A stretch of DNA of 64,000 nucleotides from Mangrovimonas xylaniphaga (GCF_001280435.1 NZ_LBIP01000013.1:1302001-1366000); one strand, 5' to 3'; numbered from the stretch's first letter, positions 33,755-43,319 are shown. Notes: generated by a model not told the origin, from the letters alone. Numbers and translations are program-made.

Positions 33755-34912
33755 ATGAAATTCCTCAAAAATCTCATTAAATGGACAGCGGTCCTATGCG
33801 GTATCCTTATAATTGCATTGTATGCCACAGATACCGATTATTTAATTAAAGCGTTTCGCACCATTTATTTAAATGGGCATACTACCGCCTACTTGAACGA
33901 TTATAAAGAATTCGATAACAAGGTCATTGATCAAGGCCTACCTCAACCTTGGCCAAATCACAAAGATTACAACACAGCAAAGGCCACAGAGCTTTTAAGC
34001 ACCATCCATAAAGAAAATGGTAGCGTAGCCTATGTGATTATAAAAAATGATAGCATTTGGTTTGAAGATTACTTTGATGGATTTAACAGCAAGTCCCAAA
34101 GTAATTCCTTCTCAATGGCCAAAAGTTATGTGTCGGCTATGTTGGGAAAGGCTATCATGGATGGTTATATTAAGAGTTTGGATCAACCTGTCTGCGATTT
34201 TGTTCCAGAATTTTGTGATGGTTTAGCAGCAAAAATGACTGTTGGAGACCTATCAAGTATGGCATCCGGCACCAATTGGGACGAAGCTTACTATTCCCCT
34301 TTCTCCATTACCACTCGCGCCTATTTTGATGATAATTTGGAAAAAGTAATTACAGGCTTAAAAGTTGTAGACGAACCTGGAAAAGCTTATAAATATGCTA
34401 GTGGCGATACCCAATTGTTGGCAATGGTAATTGAAAGAGCCACCAATAAGAAACTGTACGACTATCTCACCGAAAGTTTTTGGCAACCTTTGGGTTGCGA
34501 AAACCAAGCCCTATGGCAAGTAGACAGCGAAGACCATAATTTAGTTAAGGCCTATTGCTGTATCGCCTCCAATGCAAAGGATTTTGCCCGAATGGGAAAA
34601 CTCTATAAAGACCATGGTAAATGGAATGGCCAACAAGTGTTGGACTCCGCTTTTATTGCAAAGTCTATCACTCCAAGATTTGCTGCAAGCCCTGAATACG
34701 GCTATGGCTGGTGGCTAAAAGATGTTGGGGACAAGCACTTTTTTATGATGCGAGGTCACCTTGGGCAATACGTGATTGTAGAACCCAACGACAATATCAT
34801 TATTGTGCGCTTAGGACACTCAAAAGGGGATGGATCGGCTGTAGCCACTTTTACTGATGATATTTCAATTTACATAGAAGAAGCCTATAACATGTTAGGA
34901 TATGATCTCTAA
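33755..34912 (+). CDS. Membrane-anchored serine hydrolase, beta-lactamase/class C family
   Basis: A 385-residue protein with one N-terminal membrane segment (about 8-24) and a beta-lactamase-like domain facing the periplasm. The SxxK motif is SMAK (in NSFSMAKSYVSA), the second motif is YASGD, where the usual Asn is Ser, and the third, HxG-like motif is RGHLGQY. Such proteins include esterases and D-amino acid peptidases; beta-lactam resistance is not implied. It overlaps the next gene by 11 bp. Confidence 0.8.
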   Translation: MKFLKNLIKWTAVLCGILIIALYATDTDYLIKAFRTIYLNGHTTAYLNDYKEFDNKVIDQGLPQPWPNHKDYNTAKATELLSTIHKENGSVAYVIIKNDSIWFEDYFDGFNSKSQSNSFSMAKSYVSAMLGKAIMDGYIKSLDQPVCDFVPEFCDGLAAKMTVGDLSSMASGTNWDEAYYSPFSITTRAYFDDNLEKVITGLKVVDEPGKAYKYASGDTQLLAMVIERATNKKLYDYLTESFWQPLGCENQALWQVDSEDHNLVKAYCCIASNAKDFARMGKLYKDHGKWNGQQVLDSAFIAKSITPRFAASPEYGYGWWLKDVGDKHFFMMRGHLGQYVIVEPNDNIIIVRLGHSKGDGSAVATFTDDISIYIEEAYNMLGYDL

Positions 34913-35615
34913 ACTGCCACTGGAAAACATATTATTTTTAGACATTGAAACCGTTCCGGAAACAGAACATTTTTCAGATTTGGACACCACCAAACAATAT
35001 TTATGGGATGCCAAATCGCAATACCAAAGACGGGACGAATATACCGCTGAAGAATTCTATGAACGTGCAGGTATTTGGGCCGAATTCGGGAAAATTGTCT
35101 GTATTTCCGTTGGCTACTTTAGTTTTCAGGGCGATATGAGACAGTTTCGGGTCACCTCATTTTTTGGTGATGAAATTAAAATTCTTCAGGACTTTAAAAA
35201 CCTATTGACCACTCATTTTGGACAACCCAAACATGTATTGTGCGCTCATAACGGGAAGGAATTCGATTTTCCATACATTGCACGACGAATGATCATCCAC
35301 AACATCGAATTGCCATACAAACTCAATCTTTTTGGCAAAAAGCCTTGGGAAGTACCCCATTTAGACACTTTGGAACTATGGAAATTTGGAGATTACAAAC
35401 ACTTCACCTCTCTTAAGCTCCTTACCAATGTTCTCGGTATTCCATCGCCAAAAGACGATATTGATGGTAGCGAAGTAAGAAGAGTGTATTACGAAGAAAA
35501 TGATATTGACAGAATTGTCATCTATTGCGAAAAAGATACAGTGGCCGTAGCCCAAATATTTTTAAGACTGCGAGGCGACGAACTGTTACAAGACAATGAA
35601 ATTATTAGTGTTTAG
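34902..35615 (+). CDS. PolB-like 3'-5' exonuclease domain protein
   Basis: A 237-residue DEDDy-type exonuclease. Exo I is FLDIETVPE (Asp, Glu), Exo II is CAHNGKEFDFPYI (Asp) and Exo III is YCEKDTVAVAQ (Tyr-x3-Asp). It has no polymerase part and belongs to the group of stand-alone predicted 3'-5' exonucleases related to DNA polymerase B. It overlaps the serine-hydrolase gene by 11 bp and precedes the ABC gene by 3 bp. A role in DNA or RNA processing is likely; the substrate is unknown. Confidence 0.83.
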   Translation: MISKLPLENILFLDIETVPETEHFSDLDTTKQYLWDAKSQYQRRDEYTAEEFYERAGIWAEFGKIVCISVGYFSFQGDMRQFRVTSFFGDEIKILQDFKNLLTTHFGQPKHVLCAHNGKEFDFPYIARRMIIHNIELPYKLNLFGKKPWEVPHLDTLELWKFGDYKHFTSLKLLTNVLGIPSPKDDIDGSEVRRVYYEENDIDRIVIYCEKDTVAVAQIFLRLRGDELLQDNEIISV

Positions 35616-35618
35616 CAC

Positions 35619-37310
35619 ATGGCCACACCACCCCTTTTATCTGTAAAAGAGCTTAGCATTTCCTTTATATCCAATAAATCCGAAAAGGAAATCATACATC
35701 ATATCAGCTATGATTTGTTTGAGAATGAAATTTTAGGAATCGTAGGAGAATCGGGATCTGGAAAGTCCGTTTCCTCATTGGCCCTTATGGGATTATTGCC
35801 TCCGAAGATTTCAAAAATAACTAATGGACACATTTTATTCGAAGATAAAGATCTTACAACCCTCCCTGCAAAACAGTTTCAAGACATCAGGGGAAATGAG
35901 ATTGCGATGATTTTCCAGGAACCCATGAGTTCATTGAATCCATCCATGAAATGCGGCAAACAGGTTCAGGAAATTTTATTACAGCACATATCACTTTCCA
36001 AAACGGAAGCCAAAACTGAAACCTTATCTCTTTTTGAGAAAGTGAAATTACCGCTCCCAGAACGCATTTATGATGCCTATCCTCATGAAATCTCAGGTGG
36101 ACAAAAGCAACGTGTAATGATTGCCATGGCCATTGCCTGCAAACCCAAAATATTAATTGCGGACGAGCCTACAACCGCCTTGGATGTAACCGTTCAAAAG
36201 GAAATCATTCTCTTGTTGAAACAACTTCAGCAGGAAGAGAAAATGAGCATTATTTTCATTTCCCACGACTTGTCCTTAGTTTCCGAAATTGCAGATAGAC
36301 TTTTGGTGATGTACCAAGGAAATATTGTAGAACAAGGTATTGCCCACAAAGTATTCACAGCACCTAAAGACACCTACACTAAAGCCCTGTTACAATCCAA
36401 GCCATCTTTGGATGTTCGCCTTAAAAGGTTGCCAACTATTAAGGATGTCATCAATGATTCGGTAGATAGCACCATCATTTCTGCAGAAGACCGAAAAGCA
36501 TTTCATAAAGAGCTTTACTCCAAAACGCCCTTATTGGAAGTGAAGAATCTCAACAAAACCTATGTTTCAAAATCGGGATGGTTTTCAAAACCTGAAGCCT
36601 TTAAAGCTGTTAACAATGTTAGCTTTCAACTTTACGAAGGTGAAACCCTAGGTCTAGTTGGAGAATCCGGCTGCGGAAAATCGACTTTGAGCAATGCCAT
36701 TTTATTATTGGACAAAGCCTCTTCGGGTGAAATTTTCTACAGAGGAACGGACATCAACAAACTATCTAAGACACAGGTTAGAGCCCTTAGAAAAGACATA
36801 CAGATTATTTTTCAGGATCCATTTGCTTCACTCAATCCCAGAATGCCTATTGGAAAGGCCATCATGGAACCCATGACAGTACATAACATTGGTAATTCCG
36901 ACAAGGAAAGAAAGCAATTGGTTTTAGAGATTTTGGAAAAAGTAGGCCTTACAGAAGAATCCTTTTATAAATACCCGCATGAATTTTCTGGCGGTCAGCG
37001 TCAACGTGTGGGGATTGCCAGAGCCATTGCTTTACAACCCAAATTGATTGTTTGTGACGAATCGGTTTCTGCCTTGGATATTTCTGTGCAAGCACAAGTA
37101 CTGAATTTACTTAACGAACTTAAGTCCAATTATAACTTTACCTATATTTTCATTTCTCATGATCTTGCTGTGGTAAAATATATGTCGGATCAATTATTGG
37201 TGATGAACAAAGGACAAATTGAAGAATTGGATGATGCCGATATAATTTACAACAATCCAAAAAAGGAATACACCAAAAAATTAATTCATGCCATCCCGAA
37301 GGGGTTATAG
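35619..37310 (+). CDS. Fused dual-ATPase ABC transporter protein (YejF/Dpp-Opp type)
   Basis: A 563-residue protein with two complete nucleotide-binding domains. NBD1 (about 1-260) has Walker A GESGSGKS, signature SGGQKQR and Walker B LIADEPTTALD. NBD2 (about 300-560) has GESGCGKS, SGGQRQR and LIVCDESVSALD. Each is followed by an oligopeptide-type C-terminal segment. This arrangement matches YejF, which powers peptide or microcin uptake in enterobacteria. No permease or binding-protein gene lies nearby, so its membrane partners are encoded elsewhere. The gene is 3 bp downstream of the exonuclease gene and ends the local operon. Confidence 0.88.
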   Translation: MATPPLLSVKELSISFISNKSEKEIIHHISYDLFENEILGIVGESGSGKSVSSLALMGLLPPKISKITNGHILFEDKDLTTLPAKQFQDIRGNEIAMIFQEPMSSLNPSMKCGKQVQEILLQHISLSKTEAKTETLSLFEKVKLPLPERIYDAYPHEISGGQKQRVMIAMAIACKPKILIADEPTTALDVTVQKEIILLLKQLQQEEKMSIIFISHDLSLVSEIADRLLVMYQGNIVEQGIAHKVFTAPKDTYTKALLQSKPSLDVRLKRLPTIKDVINDSVDSTIISAEDRKAFHKELYSKTPLLEVKNLNKTYVSKSGWFSKPEAFKAVNNVSFQLYEGETLGLVGESGCGKSTLSNAILLLDKASSGEIFYRGTDINKLSKTQVRALRKDIQIIFQDPFASLNPRMPIGKAIMEPMTVHNIGNSDKERKQLVLEILEKVGLTEESFYKYPHEFSGGQRQRVGIARAIALQPKLIVCDESVSALDISVQAQVLNLLNELKSNYNFTYIFISHDLAVVKYMSDQLLVMNKGQIEELDDADIIYNNPKKEYTKKLIHAIPKGL

Positions 37311-37687
37311 CATGAATAATTTTTTAATTAGGGCAAAAATATTCTTAAGTAGGCTTAAAGTATTTTGAATTACAGTAAGTATCCTGTTTTCAAAATAAGT
37401 AGGTCTTGGTAGATTTGGGGCAACATTTTCCATAAGCATAAATTCATGATAAATTTGGGGCAAATCATAAATTAAGTTTATGATAGACTTGGTAAATTAC
37501 CTTGTCTCGATTTGGTTTAGCTAATATGAAACATTTTTTTGAAAAATCAGTTTAAATACATTAAAAATCGATAAAACGCATTATTTTTTAACATTTAGAT
37601 CTAAAACAAAATACTTTTCCTACAAATTTAATGTATCTATCAAAAAAAGCTACTTTAAAAAGTAGCTTCTCTAAACATCTATAAATG
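37311..37687. other. Gene-free stretch with short repeats
   Basis: No ORF with a recognisable product was found in these 377 bases. The stretch carries two copies of the word ATTTGGGGCAA (around 37414 and 37453) and a perfect inverted repeat ATCATAAA-TTAAG-TTTATGAT at 37464-37484. A terminator for the scoAB operon occupies 37642-37668. The remainder is strongly AT-rich with no match to a known element. Confidence 0.6.
37642..37668 (-). terminator. Terminator of the scoAB operon
   Basis: AAGCTACTTT and AAAGTAGCTT form a 10-bp stem. On the minus strand it is followed by a run of seven T, 20 bp past the scoB stop. Confidence 0.85.
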
Positions 37688-38341
37688 CTATAATTGCATT
37701 TCTGGAATCTCTCCTTCCACAATTAAATGCCCTTCGGTTGCATTTTGAATTTCTTCAACTGAAACTCCCGGTGCACGTTCCAAAAGTTTAAAACCTTTAT
37801 CGGTAACTTCTATCACCGCTAGATTAGTCACGATCTTCTTAACACAACCTACACCCGTAAGCGGCAAAGTACACTCCTTAAGCAATTTGGATTCACCTGC
37901 TTTATTGGTATGCATCATTGCAACAATAATATTTTCGGCACTGGCTACCAAGTCCATAGCACCTCCCATACCTTTCACCATTTTACCTGGAATTTTCCAA
38001 TTGGCAATATCACCATTTTCAGAGACTTCCATGGCTCCCAAAATGGTCAGATCTACGTGTTGCCCACGAATCATGGAAAAACTCATAGAGGACTCAAAAA
38101 AACTAGCTCCCGGCAAGGTTGTGATTGTTTGCTTACCCGCATTGATAATATCGGCATCTTCTTCCCCTTCATAAGGAAAAGGCCCCATACCCAACACACC
38201 GTTTTCACTTTGGAATTCTACTTGGATATCATGTCGTACATAATTAGCCACCAACGTTGGAATTCCTATTCCAAGATTCACGTAATAGCCATCTTTTACT
38301 TCTTTGGCAATTCGTTTTGCTATTCCTGTTTTATCTAACAT
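37688..38341 (-). CDS. scoB: 3-oxoacid CoA-transferase, subunit B
   Basis: A 217-residue beta subunit of succinyl-CoA:3-oxoacid CoA-transferase. The catalytic Glu lies in QSENGVLGMGP, the family signature. GIPTLVANY near the start and VDLTILGAMEVSENGDIANW are further conserved stretches. With subunit A it activates acetoacetate using succinyl-CoA, feeding ketone bodies or branched-chain breakdown products into acetyl-CoA. The two genes are 2 bp apart, in the order A then B. Other CoA-transferases of this family share the motif, so the substrate pair is inferred. Confidence 0.88.
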   Translation of the reverse strand: MLDKTGIAKRIAKEVKDGYYVNLGIGIPTLVANYVRHDIQVEFQSENGVLGMGPFPYEGEEDADIINAGKQTITTLPGASFFESSMSFSMIRGQHVDLTILGAMEVSENGDIANWKIPGKMVKGMGGAMDLVASAENIIVAMMHTNKAGESKLLKECTLPLTGVGCVKKIVTNLAVIEVTDKGFKLLERAPGVSVEEIQNATEGHLIVEGEIPEMQL

Positions 38342-38343
38342 AA

Positions 38344-39045
38344 TTAATCTCTTTGTCTAACGGTTCGTTGTTCAATTCTCTTTTCATATACTTCCCCTTG
38401 GAAAATTCGCTGTACAAAAATCCCTGGAATATGTATTTCATTAGGATCTAAAGTGCCAACCGGCACCAATTCTTCCACCTCAGCCACTGTAATATTTGCA
38501 GCACCACACATGGCAGGATTAAAATTACGCGCTGTTCCCTTAAATATTAAGTTACCAGCCTCGTCACCCTTCCATGCCTTAACAAACGAGAAATCTGCTT
38601 TAAAGGCATTTTCCAACACATGCATCTTACCATTGAATTCACGGGTTTCCTTTCCTTCGGCGACTTCAGTACCATATCCTGCAGGTGTAAAAAAAGCAGG
38701 AATCCCAGCTTGGGCAGCTCTGCAACGCTCGGCAAGCGTTCCTTGAGGAATTAACTCCACTTCCAATTCTCCACTCAACATCTGACGCTCGAACTCGTCA
38801 TTTTCACCCACATAAGAGGACACCATTTTTTTGATTTGTTTTTTTTGAAGAAGAAGCCCAAGGCCAAAATCGTCAACCCCGGCATTATTAGAAATACACG
38901 TCAGCCCTTTAACTCCAAGATCCACCAACTTTGCAATAGCATTCTCAGGGATACCACAAAGCCCAAAGCCTCCAAGCATAAAGGTCATATCATCCGAAAC
39001 ACCCTCAAGTGCTTCCGACACATTTGCTACTTTTTTATTAATCAT
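38344..39045 (-). CDS. scoA: 3-oxoacid CoA-transferase, subunit A
   Basis: A 233-residue alpha subunit. [19 protein letters not shown] near the N-terminus is the family glycine-rich CoA-binding motif, and [16 protein letters not shown] follows, also conserved. It ends with [11 protein letters not shown]-like residues typical of the subunit. It is the first gene of the scoAB pair. No TAnnTTTG promoter was seen upstream; the nearest structure is the terminator of the PBP1A gene. Confidence 0.88.
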   Translation of the reverse strand: MINKKVANVSEALEGVSDDMTFMLGGFGLCGIPENAIAKLVDLGVKGLTCISNNAGVDDFGLGLLLQKKQIKKMVSSYVGENDEFERQMLSGELEVELIPQGTLAERCRAAQAGIPAFFTPAGYGTEVAEGKETREFNGKMHVLENAFKADFSFVKAWKGDEAGNLIFKGTARNFNPAMCGAANITVAEVEELVPVGTLDPNEIHIPGIFVQRIFQGEVYEKRIEQRTVRQRD

Positions 39046-39074
39046 TTGCTAAGAATTTTATAGGGGTAAAATAC

Positions 39075-39118
39075 AAAAAACCGCAGCGATTCTAAAAAGA
39101 ATAACTTCGGTTTTTTTT
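39075..39118 (-). terminator. Terminator after the PBP1A gene
   Basis: The outer arms AAAAACCG and CGGTTTTT, with an inner ATTCT/AGAAT stem, form an interrupted hairpin. On the minus strand it ends in six T, 78 bp past the stop of the PBP1A gene. It could work in both directions. Confidence 0.6.
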
Positions 39119-39195
39119 GATAAGAGTAATATTTTTTAGCTAATATTTTGCAATCAACAATAATTCAAGCGTTTTAATGTCAATATTCCAAAATA

Positions 39196-41529
39196 TTAAA
39201 ATCCGAGACCAAGGTCCTCATCTTCTTCCAAAAGCATCTCAGCTTCTTCACCTTCTTCACTAGCATTACAATCTACACGGATGGACAACTCTTCAGGTCT
39301 TACAAAATCTTCTTTTGAAATTCCAAGGTCCTCATCGGCATAACAGCTCTTCATATACAGCCCCCAAATAGGTAAGGCCATAGCCGCTCCCTGACCATAA
39401 GTAATGGTTTTAAAGTGCGCCGCTCTATCTTCGGCACCAACCCAAACACCAGTTACCAAGTTAGGCACCATCCCCATAAACCATCCATCACTTTGGTTTT
39501 GGGTTGTCCCAGTTTTTCCTGCAATAGGATTGGTAAACTCGTAAGGGTAGCCCGTAATAATTTCGCGATAAGCTGCACTGTATTTATCGGCTCCTGTAGT
39601 TCTCAAACGGGTTCCAGAACCACCATGTGTTACCCCTTCCAATAAATTTACAGTTACATAAGCTACCTCTTCACTCAACACATCACGAGACTCTGGCGTA
39701 AACTGATACAATACTGTGCCATTCTTATCCTCAATACGCGTTACCATAACAGGCTTATTATAAACACCTTTATTAGCAAACGTTGAGTACGCTGCAACCA
39801 TTTCATATACACTTAAATCTGGCGTCCCCAAGGCAATGGCTGGAACTGGCAAAATATCTTCCTCTACTCCCAAATTTTTAGCCATATCGATTACTGGTTG
39901 CGGTCCAATTTTGTCCATCAATCTAGCTGTAATGGTATTTATGGAATTTGCCAAAGCATTCTTTAATGTCATAAAACCACTGTATTTACCATCAGAGTTT
40001 TTGGCCGTCCAAGGTTCTGGATTCCCAAACTTATTGGCCTCAATGGTAATTGGTGTATTTGGTAAAGTATCGCAAGGAGACAAATGTAATTGGTCTATAG
40101 CCGAAGCATATACAAATGGCTTAAAGGTAGACCCTACTTGGCGTTTCCCTTGTTTTACGTGATCGTATTGAAAATGCCTGTAATTGATACCACCAACCCA
40201 AGCTTTAACGTGACCTGTTTGTGGATCCATGGACATCATCCCTGTATGTAAGAATGACTTATAGTATCTCATGGAATCAATAGGTTTCAAAATAGTATCG
40301 ATTTCACCACTCCATGAGAAAATTTTCATATCTGTAGGGACATCGAAAGAAGCTATAATTTCATCATTCGATTTTTTAAGATCATACTTCATGTGCCTCC
40401 AACGCTCACTTTGTCTCATGGAACGTTTCATTAGGGCGTCTATCTCACTATTATTCAAATCCAAGAAAGGTGCCGTAGGGTTACGATCTGGTGTATTTTG
40501 ATGATCAAATTCCGCCTGTAGCCTTGCCATGTGTTTTTGCACAGCATCCTCCGCATATTGTTGCATTCGAGAATCTATCGTAGTATATATTTTCAACCCA
40601 TCATTATAAAGGTGGTATTTTTCGCCATCTGCCTTAGGATTTTCAGCAATCCATTCTTTCATGAATTGCTTCAAATACTCTCTAAAATAAGTAGCAATTC
40701 CCTCTCTGTGCGATTCTGGTGAATAGTTTAAGTCCAAACCTGTTTTCTGAAGGGAATCCGAAACTTGTTCATCAAGATATCCATATTTCACCATTTGTCC
40801 CAAAACAGTGTTACGTCTATTGGTTACCCCTTCCTCATTCCTTCTTGGGTTGTATAGGGAAGAATTTTTAAACATCCCCACCAACATAGCCGATTCCTTA
40901 GTTTCCAAATCGATAGGCTCCTTACCGAAGTAAATACGGGAAGCACTGCGGATACCATCGGCATTGTTACCAAAGTCATAGATATTAAAATACATAGCCA
41001 TGATTTCTTCTTTGGTATACTGACGCTCCAAACGAATAGCAATAATCCACTCCCTTATCTTCTGTGATAGTTTCTCAACGATATTGGCATTTTCCCTTTT
41101 ATGAAACAACTGCTTGGCCAACTGCTGGGAAATGGTACTTGCTCCTCCCTTAGTTCCAAGAAAAACAGCGGCTCTTAACGTACCTATTGCATCGATTCCT
41201 GAATGCTCTTTATATCTGGCATCTTCCGTAGCGATTAAGGCATCTACCAAATTCTGAGGCAACTCACTGTAATCTACAGGTGTTCTATTATCATTGTAGT
41301 AGAATTTACCCAACGTTTTCCCATCCGAAGAAATGATTTCTGTGGCCAAATTGGTTTTAGGATTTTCCAACACGGTGTGGTCCGGCATTTCACCAAACAC
41401 CCCAAAAGATGCCAATAAAAATAACAGCACTACAAAAAGCAAACCGCCCGTGAAAGTAATCCAAAACCAACGGATATACTTAGAAAAATCAGGTGCTGCG
41501 TTTTTCTTATTTGTTGCCTTTTTAGCCAT
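39196..41529 (-). CDS. mrcA: Class A penicillin-binding protein (PBP1A type)
   Basis: A 777-residue bifunctional peptidoglycan synthase with one N-terminal membrane helix (about 22-46). The transglycosylase domain has ATEDARYKEHSGID with the catalytic Glu and GGASTISQQLAKQL. The transpeptidase domain has GSTFKPFVYAS (SxxK), NSINT (SxN) and GKTGTTQNQSDGW (KTG). It ends in a very acidic tail of Glu and Asp residues. It is preceded by gldH after 5 bp, so ricT, gldH and this gene form an operon. The gene symbol is by family resemblance to PBP1A. Confidence 0.9.
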   Translation of the reverse strand: MAKKATNKKNAAPDFSKYIRWFWITFTGGLLFVVLLFLLASFGVFGEMPDHTVLENPKTNLATEIISSDGKTLGKFYYNDNRTPVDYSELPQNLVDALIATEDARYKEHSGIDAIGTLRAAVFLGTKGGASTISQQLAKQLFHKRENANIVEKLSQKIREWIIAIRLERQYTKEEIMAMYFNIYDFGNNADGIRSASRIYFGKEPIDLETKESAMLVGMFKNSSLYNPRRNEEGVTNRRNTVLGQMVKYGYLDEQVSDSLQKTGLDLNYSPESHREGIATYFREYLKQFMKEWIAENPKADGEKYHLYNDGLKIYTTIDSRMQQYAEDAVQKHMARLQAEFDHQNTPDRNPTAPFLDLNNSEIDALMKRSMRQSERWRHMKYDLKKSNDEIIASFDVPTDMKIFSWSGEIDTILKPIDSMRYYKSFLHTGMMSMDPQTGHVKAWVGGINYRHFQYDHVKQGKRQVGSTFKPFVYASAIDQLHLSPCDTLPNTPITIEANKFGNPEPWTAKNSDGKYSGFMTLKNALANSINTITARLMDKIGPQPVIDMAKNLGVEEDILPVPAIALGTPDLSVYEMVAAYSTFANKGVYNKPVMVTRIEDKNGTVLYQFTPESRDVLSEEVAYVTVNLLEGVTHGGSGTRLRTTGADKYSAAYREIITGYPYEFTNPIAGKTGTTQNQSDGWFMGMVPNLVTGVWVGAEDRAAHFKTITYGQGAAMALPIWGLYMKSCYADEDLGISKEDFVRPEELSIRVDCNASEEGEEAEMLLEEDEDLGLGF

Positions 41530-41534
41530 AATAA

Positions 41535-42035
41535 TTATTTAGTGTTTGCGTTTTCTATTCTAAAACCAATATCGGTAATACCTTCCAGCTCTTCTACTCC
41601 TTCTACATGACCATTTTCTCTCATGGCCTGTTGGATGTTGATGGTATATTCCCCTGACTCATCAAAGACAAAAGGACTCTCGTAACCTTTGTACCACAAC
41701 TTATTTTCCTTAACATCCGAAAATCCAGTTCCCAAAAACTCTCCGTTAGGCTTCGCCATGGCATACTCCAAAGTGTCTTTGGTTATCTTACCATTTGGAT
41801 ATTCCATTCCTACAATCAAAAACAAATTACTGTACTTGTAGGCACTAGTATTTCGAAGGTTTACAAACAGGTTGTAGTTGTTCAACGAATCTGGAGGCGT
41901 TACCTTAAAAGAAATGACAGCATCTTTATGCCACTTGTTGGGTACAGTTTGGTATTCATCATAAACTTGATTGGAATCGCATGACATATATAGTATGCCC
42001 ATTAAAAGAACTAACCAATAACTATTTTTTGGCAT
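41535..42035 (-). CDS. gldH: Gliding motility lipoprotein GldH
   Basis: A 166-residue lipoprotein needed for gliding and for the linked type IX secretion apparatus in Flavobacteria. The lipobox is LYMSC (Cys about residue 19). The conserved body includes KDAVISFKV, NLFVNLRNTSAYKYSNLFLI, KDTLEYAMAKPNGEFLG and GITDIGFRIEN, which is the GldH pattern. The ATG at 42035 is chosen because it gives a proper lipoprotein signal; the longer frame from 42113 lies inside ricT. The gene overlaps the end of ricT by 14 bp. Whether this strain glides cannot be decided from gldH alone. Confidence 0.88.
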   Translation of the reverse strand: MPKNSYWLVLLMGILYMSCDSNQVYDEYQTVPNKWHKDAVISFKVTPPDSLNNYNLFVNLRNTSAYKYSNLFLIVGMEYPNGKITKDTLEYAMAKPNGEFLGTGFSDVKENKLWYKGYESPFVFDESGEYTINIQQAMRENGHVEGVEELEGITDIGFRIENANTK

Positions 42036-43197
42036 TATTTTGAGACTTATTGTTGTTTCTTCTAGGTTTCCTCTTATTATTTTTACGTTTTCTTTTGCCT
42101 TTTGGACTATCAAACCTTGTTAAACTATCTTGTCCTACAACATTTTCAAACTCGGTTTTAGTGTCTTCCACTAGTTCTGCCGCGTATTCTTCGAGGCTGG
42201 CAACCTTTTGTTTTTTCTTGTTTTTTTCGATAATTTCATTAGCCTGTTCAACGGTTAGTTTATGCCAATGCATCCATTCGCCTTCATAAGCATACCACAT
42301 CACACCTTTAAAAATATCCGTTTTTTGACACAAGGCAACACCCTTTTCGGTATACAACTTGATTTCAGTTTTTGGAAAATCCTTTAAAGCATCCAAATAG
42401 GCATCCAATTCATAATTAAGACAACACTTCAGTTTTCCACATTGTCCCGCAAGCTTAAGCGGATTCAATGACAACTGTTGGTATCTTGCCGCGGAAGTAC
42501 TTACAGACCTAAAATCTGTCAACCAAGTGGAACAGCACAATTCGCGTCCACAAGACCCGATACCTCCAAGTCTGGCAGCTTCCTGACGGAACCCAACCTG
42601 CTTCATTTCGATACGGGTTCTAAACTCTTTGGCAAACAACTTAATAAGTTCCCTAAAGTCTACACGCTCTTCGGCCGTATAATAGAAGGTCGCCTTACTG
42701 GCATCTCCCTGATATTCGATATCGGAGATTTTCATTTTCAGTTTCAAATCAATGGCAAACTGCCTTGCCTTGACCTTCATAGGCTCTTCCTTATCCCTAG
42801 CCTTAGACCACACATCGATATCTCGCTGATTGGCCTTTCGGTAAACTTTCAGAACCTCATCTTGGTTATTGACATCTATTTTTTTACGCTTCATTTGAAT
42901 TCTAACCAATTCTCCTGTAAGCGTTACCATACCAATATCGTGCCCAGACTGAGCTTGTGTAGCGATAATATCGCCTATATTCAATGATAATTTTTCTGTA
43001 TTTCTGTAGTACTGTTTTCTTCCGTTCTTAAAACGTACTTCCACCCCATCAAAAGGTTCCTGTCCCTGAGGAAGGGACATGTTGGACAACCAATCAAAAA
43101 CCGTTAGCTTGTTACAGCTATCAGTTCCACAAGTTCCATTGTTCTTGCATCCTTTTGGTTGACCATCCTTACCAGTTGAGCAACTGTTACAACCCAT
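42022..43197 (-). CDS. ricT: RicT (YaaT) / PSP1 domain iron-sulfur regulatory protein
   Basis: A 391-residue protein with a Cys-rich N-terminus (CNSCSTGKDGQPKGC), a PSP1 domain (about 80-280), and the cluster-binding Cys sets CGRELCC and CGKLKCCLNYE. In Bacillus, RicT works with RicA and RicF in a complex that carries [4Fe-4S] clusters and controls RNA processing by RNase Y. The C-terminal tail (KGKRKRKNNKRKPRRNNN) is strongly basic and suits RNA contact. It is the first gene of the ricT-gldH-PBP1A operon, with a palindrome in its leader (43213-43234). Confidence 0.85.
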   Translation of the reverse strand: MGCNSCSTGKDGQPKGCKNNGTCGTDSCNKLTVFDWLSNMSLPQGQEPFDGVEVRFKNGRKQYYRNTEKLSLNIGDIIATQAQSGHDIGMVTLTGELVRIQMKRKKIDVNNQDEVLKVYRKANQRDIDVWSKARDKEEPMKVKARQFAIDLKLKMKISDIEYQGDASKATFYYTAEERVDFRELIKLFAKEFRTRIEMKQVGFRQEAARLGGIGSCGRELCCSTWLTDFRSVSTSAARYQQLSLNPLKLAGQCGKLKCCLNYELDAYLDALKDFPKTEIKLYTEKGVALCQKTDIFKGVMWYAYEGEWMHWHKLTVEQANEIIEKNKKKQKVASLEEYAAELVEDTKTEFENVVGQDSLTRFDSPKGKRKRKNNKRKPRRNNNKSQNNAKK

Positions 43198-43212
43198 AAA
43201 TTTTATATATAA

Positions 43213-43234
43213 TTTGCTAATCTAGACTAGCAAA
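43213..43234. promoter_or_regulatory. Near-perfect 22-bp palindrome upstream of ricT
   Basis: Arms TTTGCTA and TAGCAAA flank a centre with TCTAGA; only one base pair of the 22 bp is mismatched. It ends 16 bp before the ricT ATG. It may be a protein-binding operator or a hairpin in the 5' leader. A TATCTTTA sequence about 40 bp further upstream could be a variant -7 element. Confidence 0.55.
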
Positions 43235-43319
43235 TGGAGATTAATAATTTGTTTTCTAAAATGTAAAGATAAGATTATTCTAATGACATAAAAACATCAC
43301 TGTTTTTATTGGGAATTAA

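Noticed and set aside
33755-34912. Serine hydrolase as a true antibiotic-resistance beta-lactamase
   Set aside because: The second motif is YASGD rather than YxN, it carries a membrane anchor and sits in a housekeeping context. The family is mostly esterases and peptidases.
37311-37687. Mobile element remnant or attachment site in the gene-free stretch
   Set aside because: No transposase or integrase fragment, no terminal inverted repeats at the borders and no target duplication were seen.
42036-42113. Longer gldH frame beginning at 42113
   Set aside because: It would lie inside ricT and bury the lipoprotein signal; the ATG at 42035 gives a proper lipobox distance.
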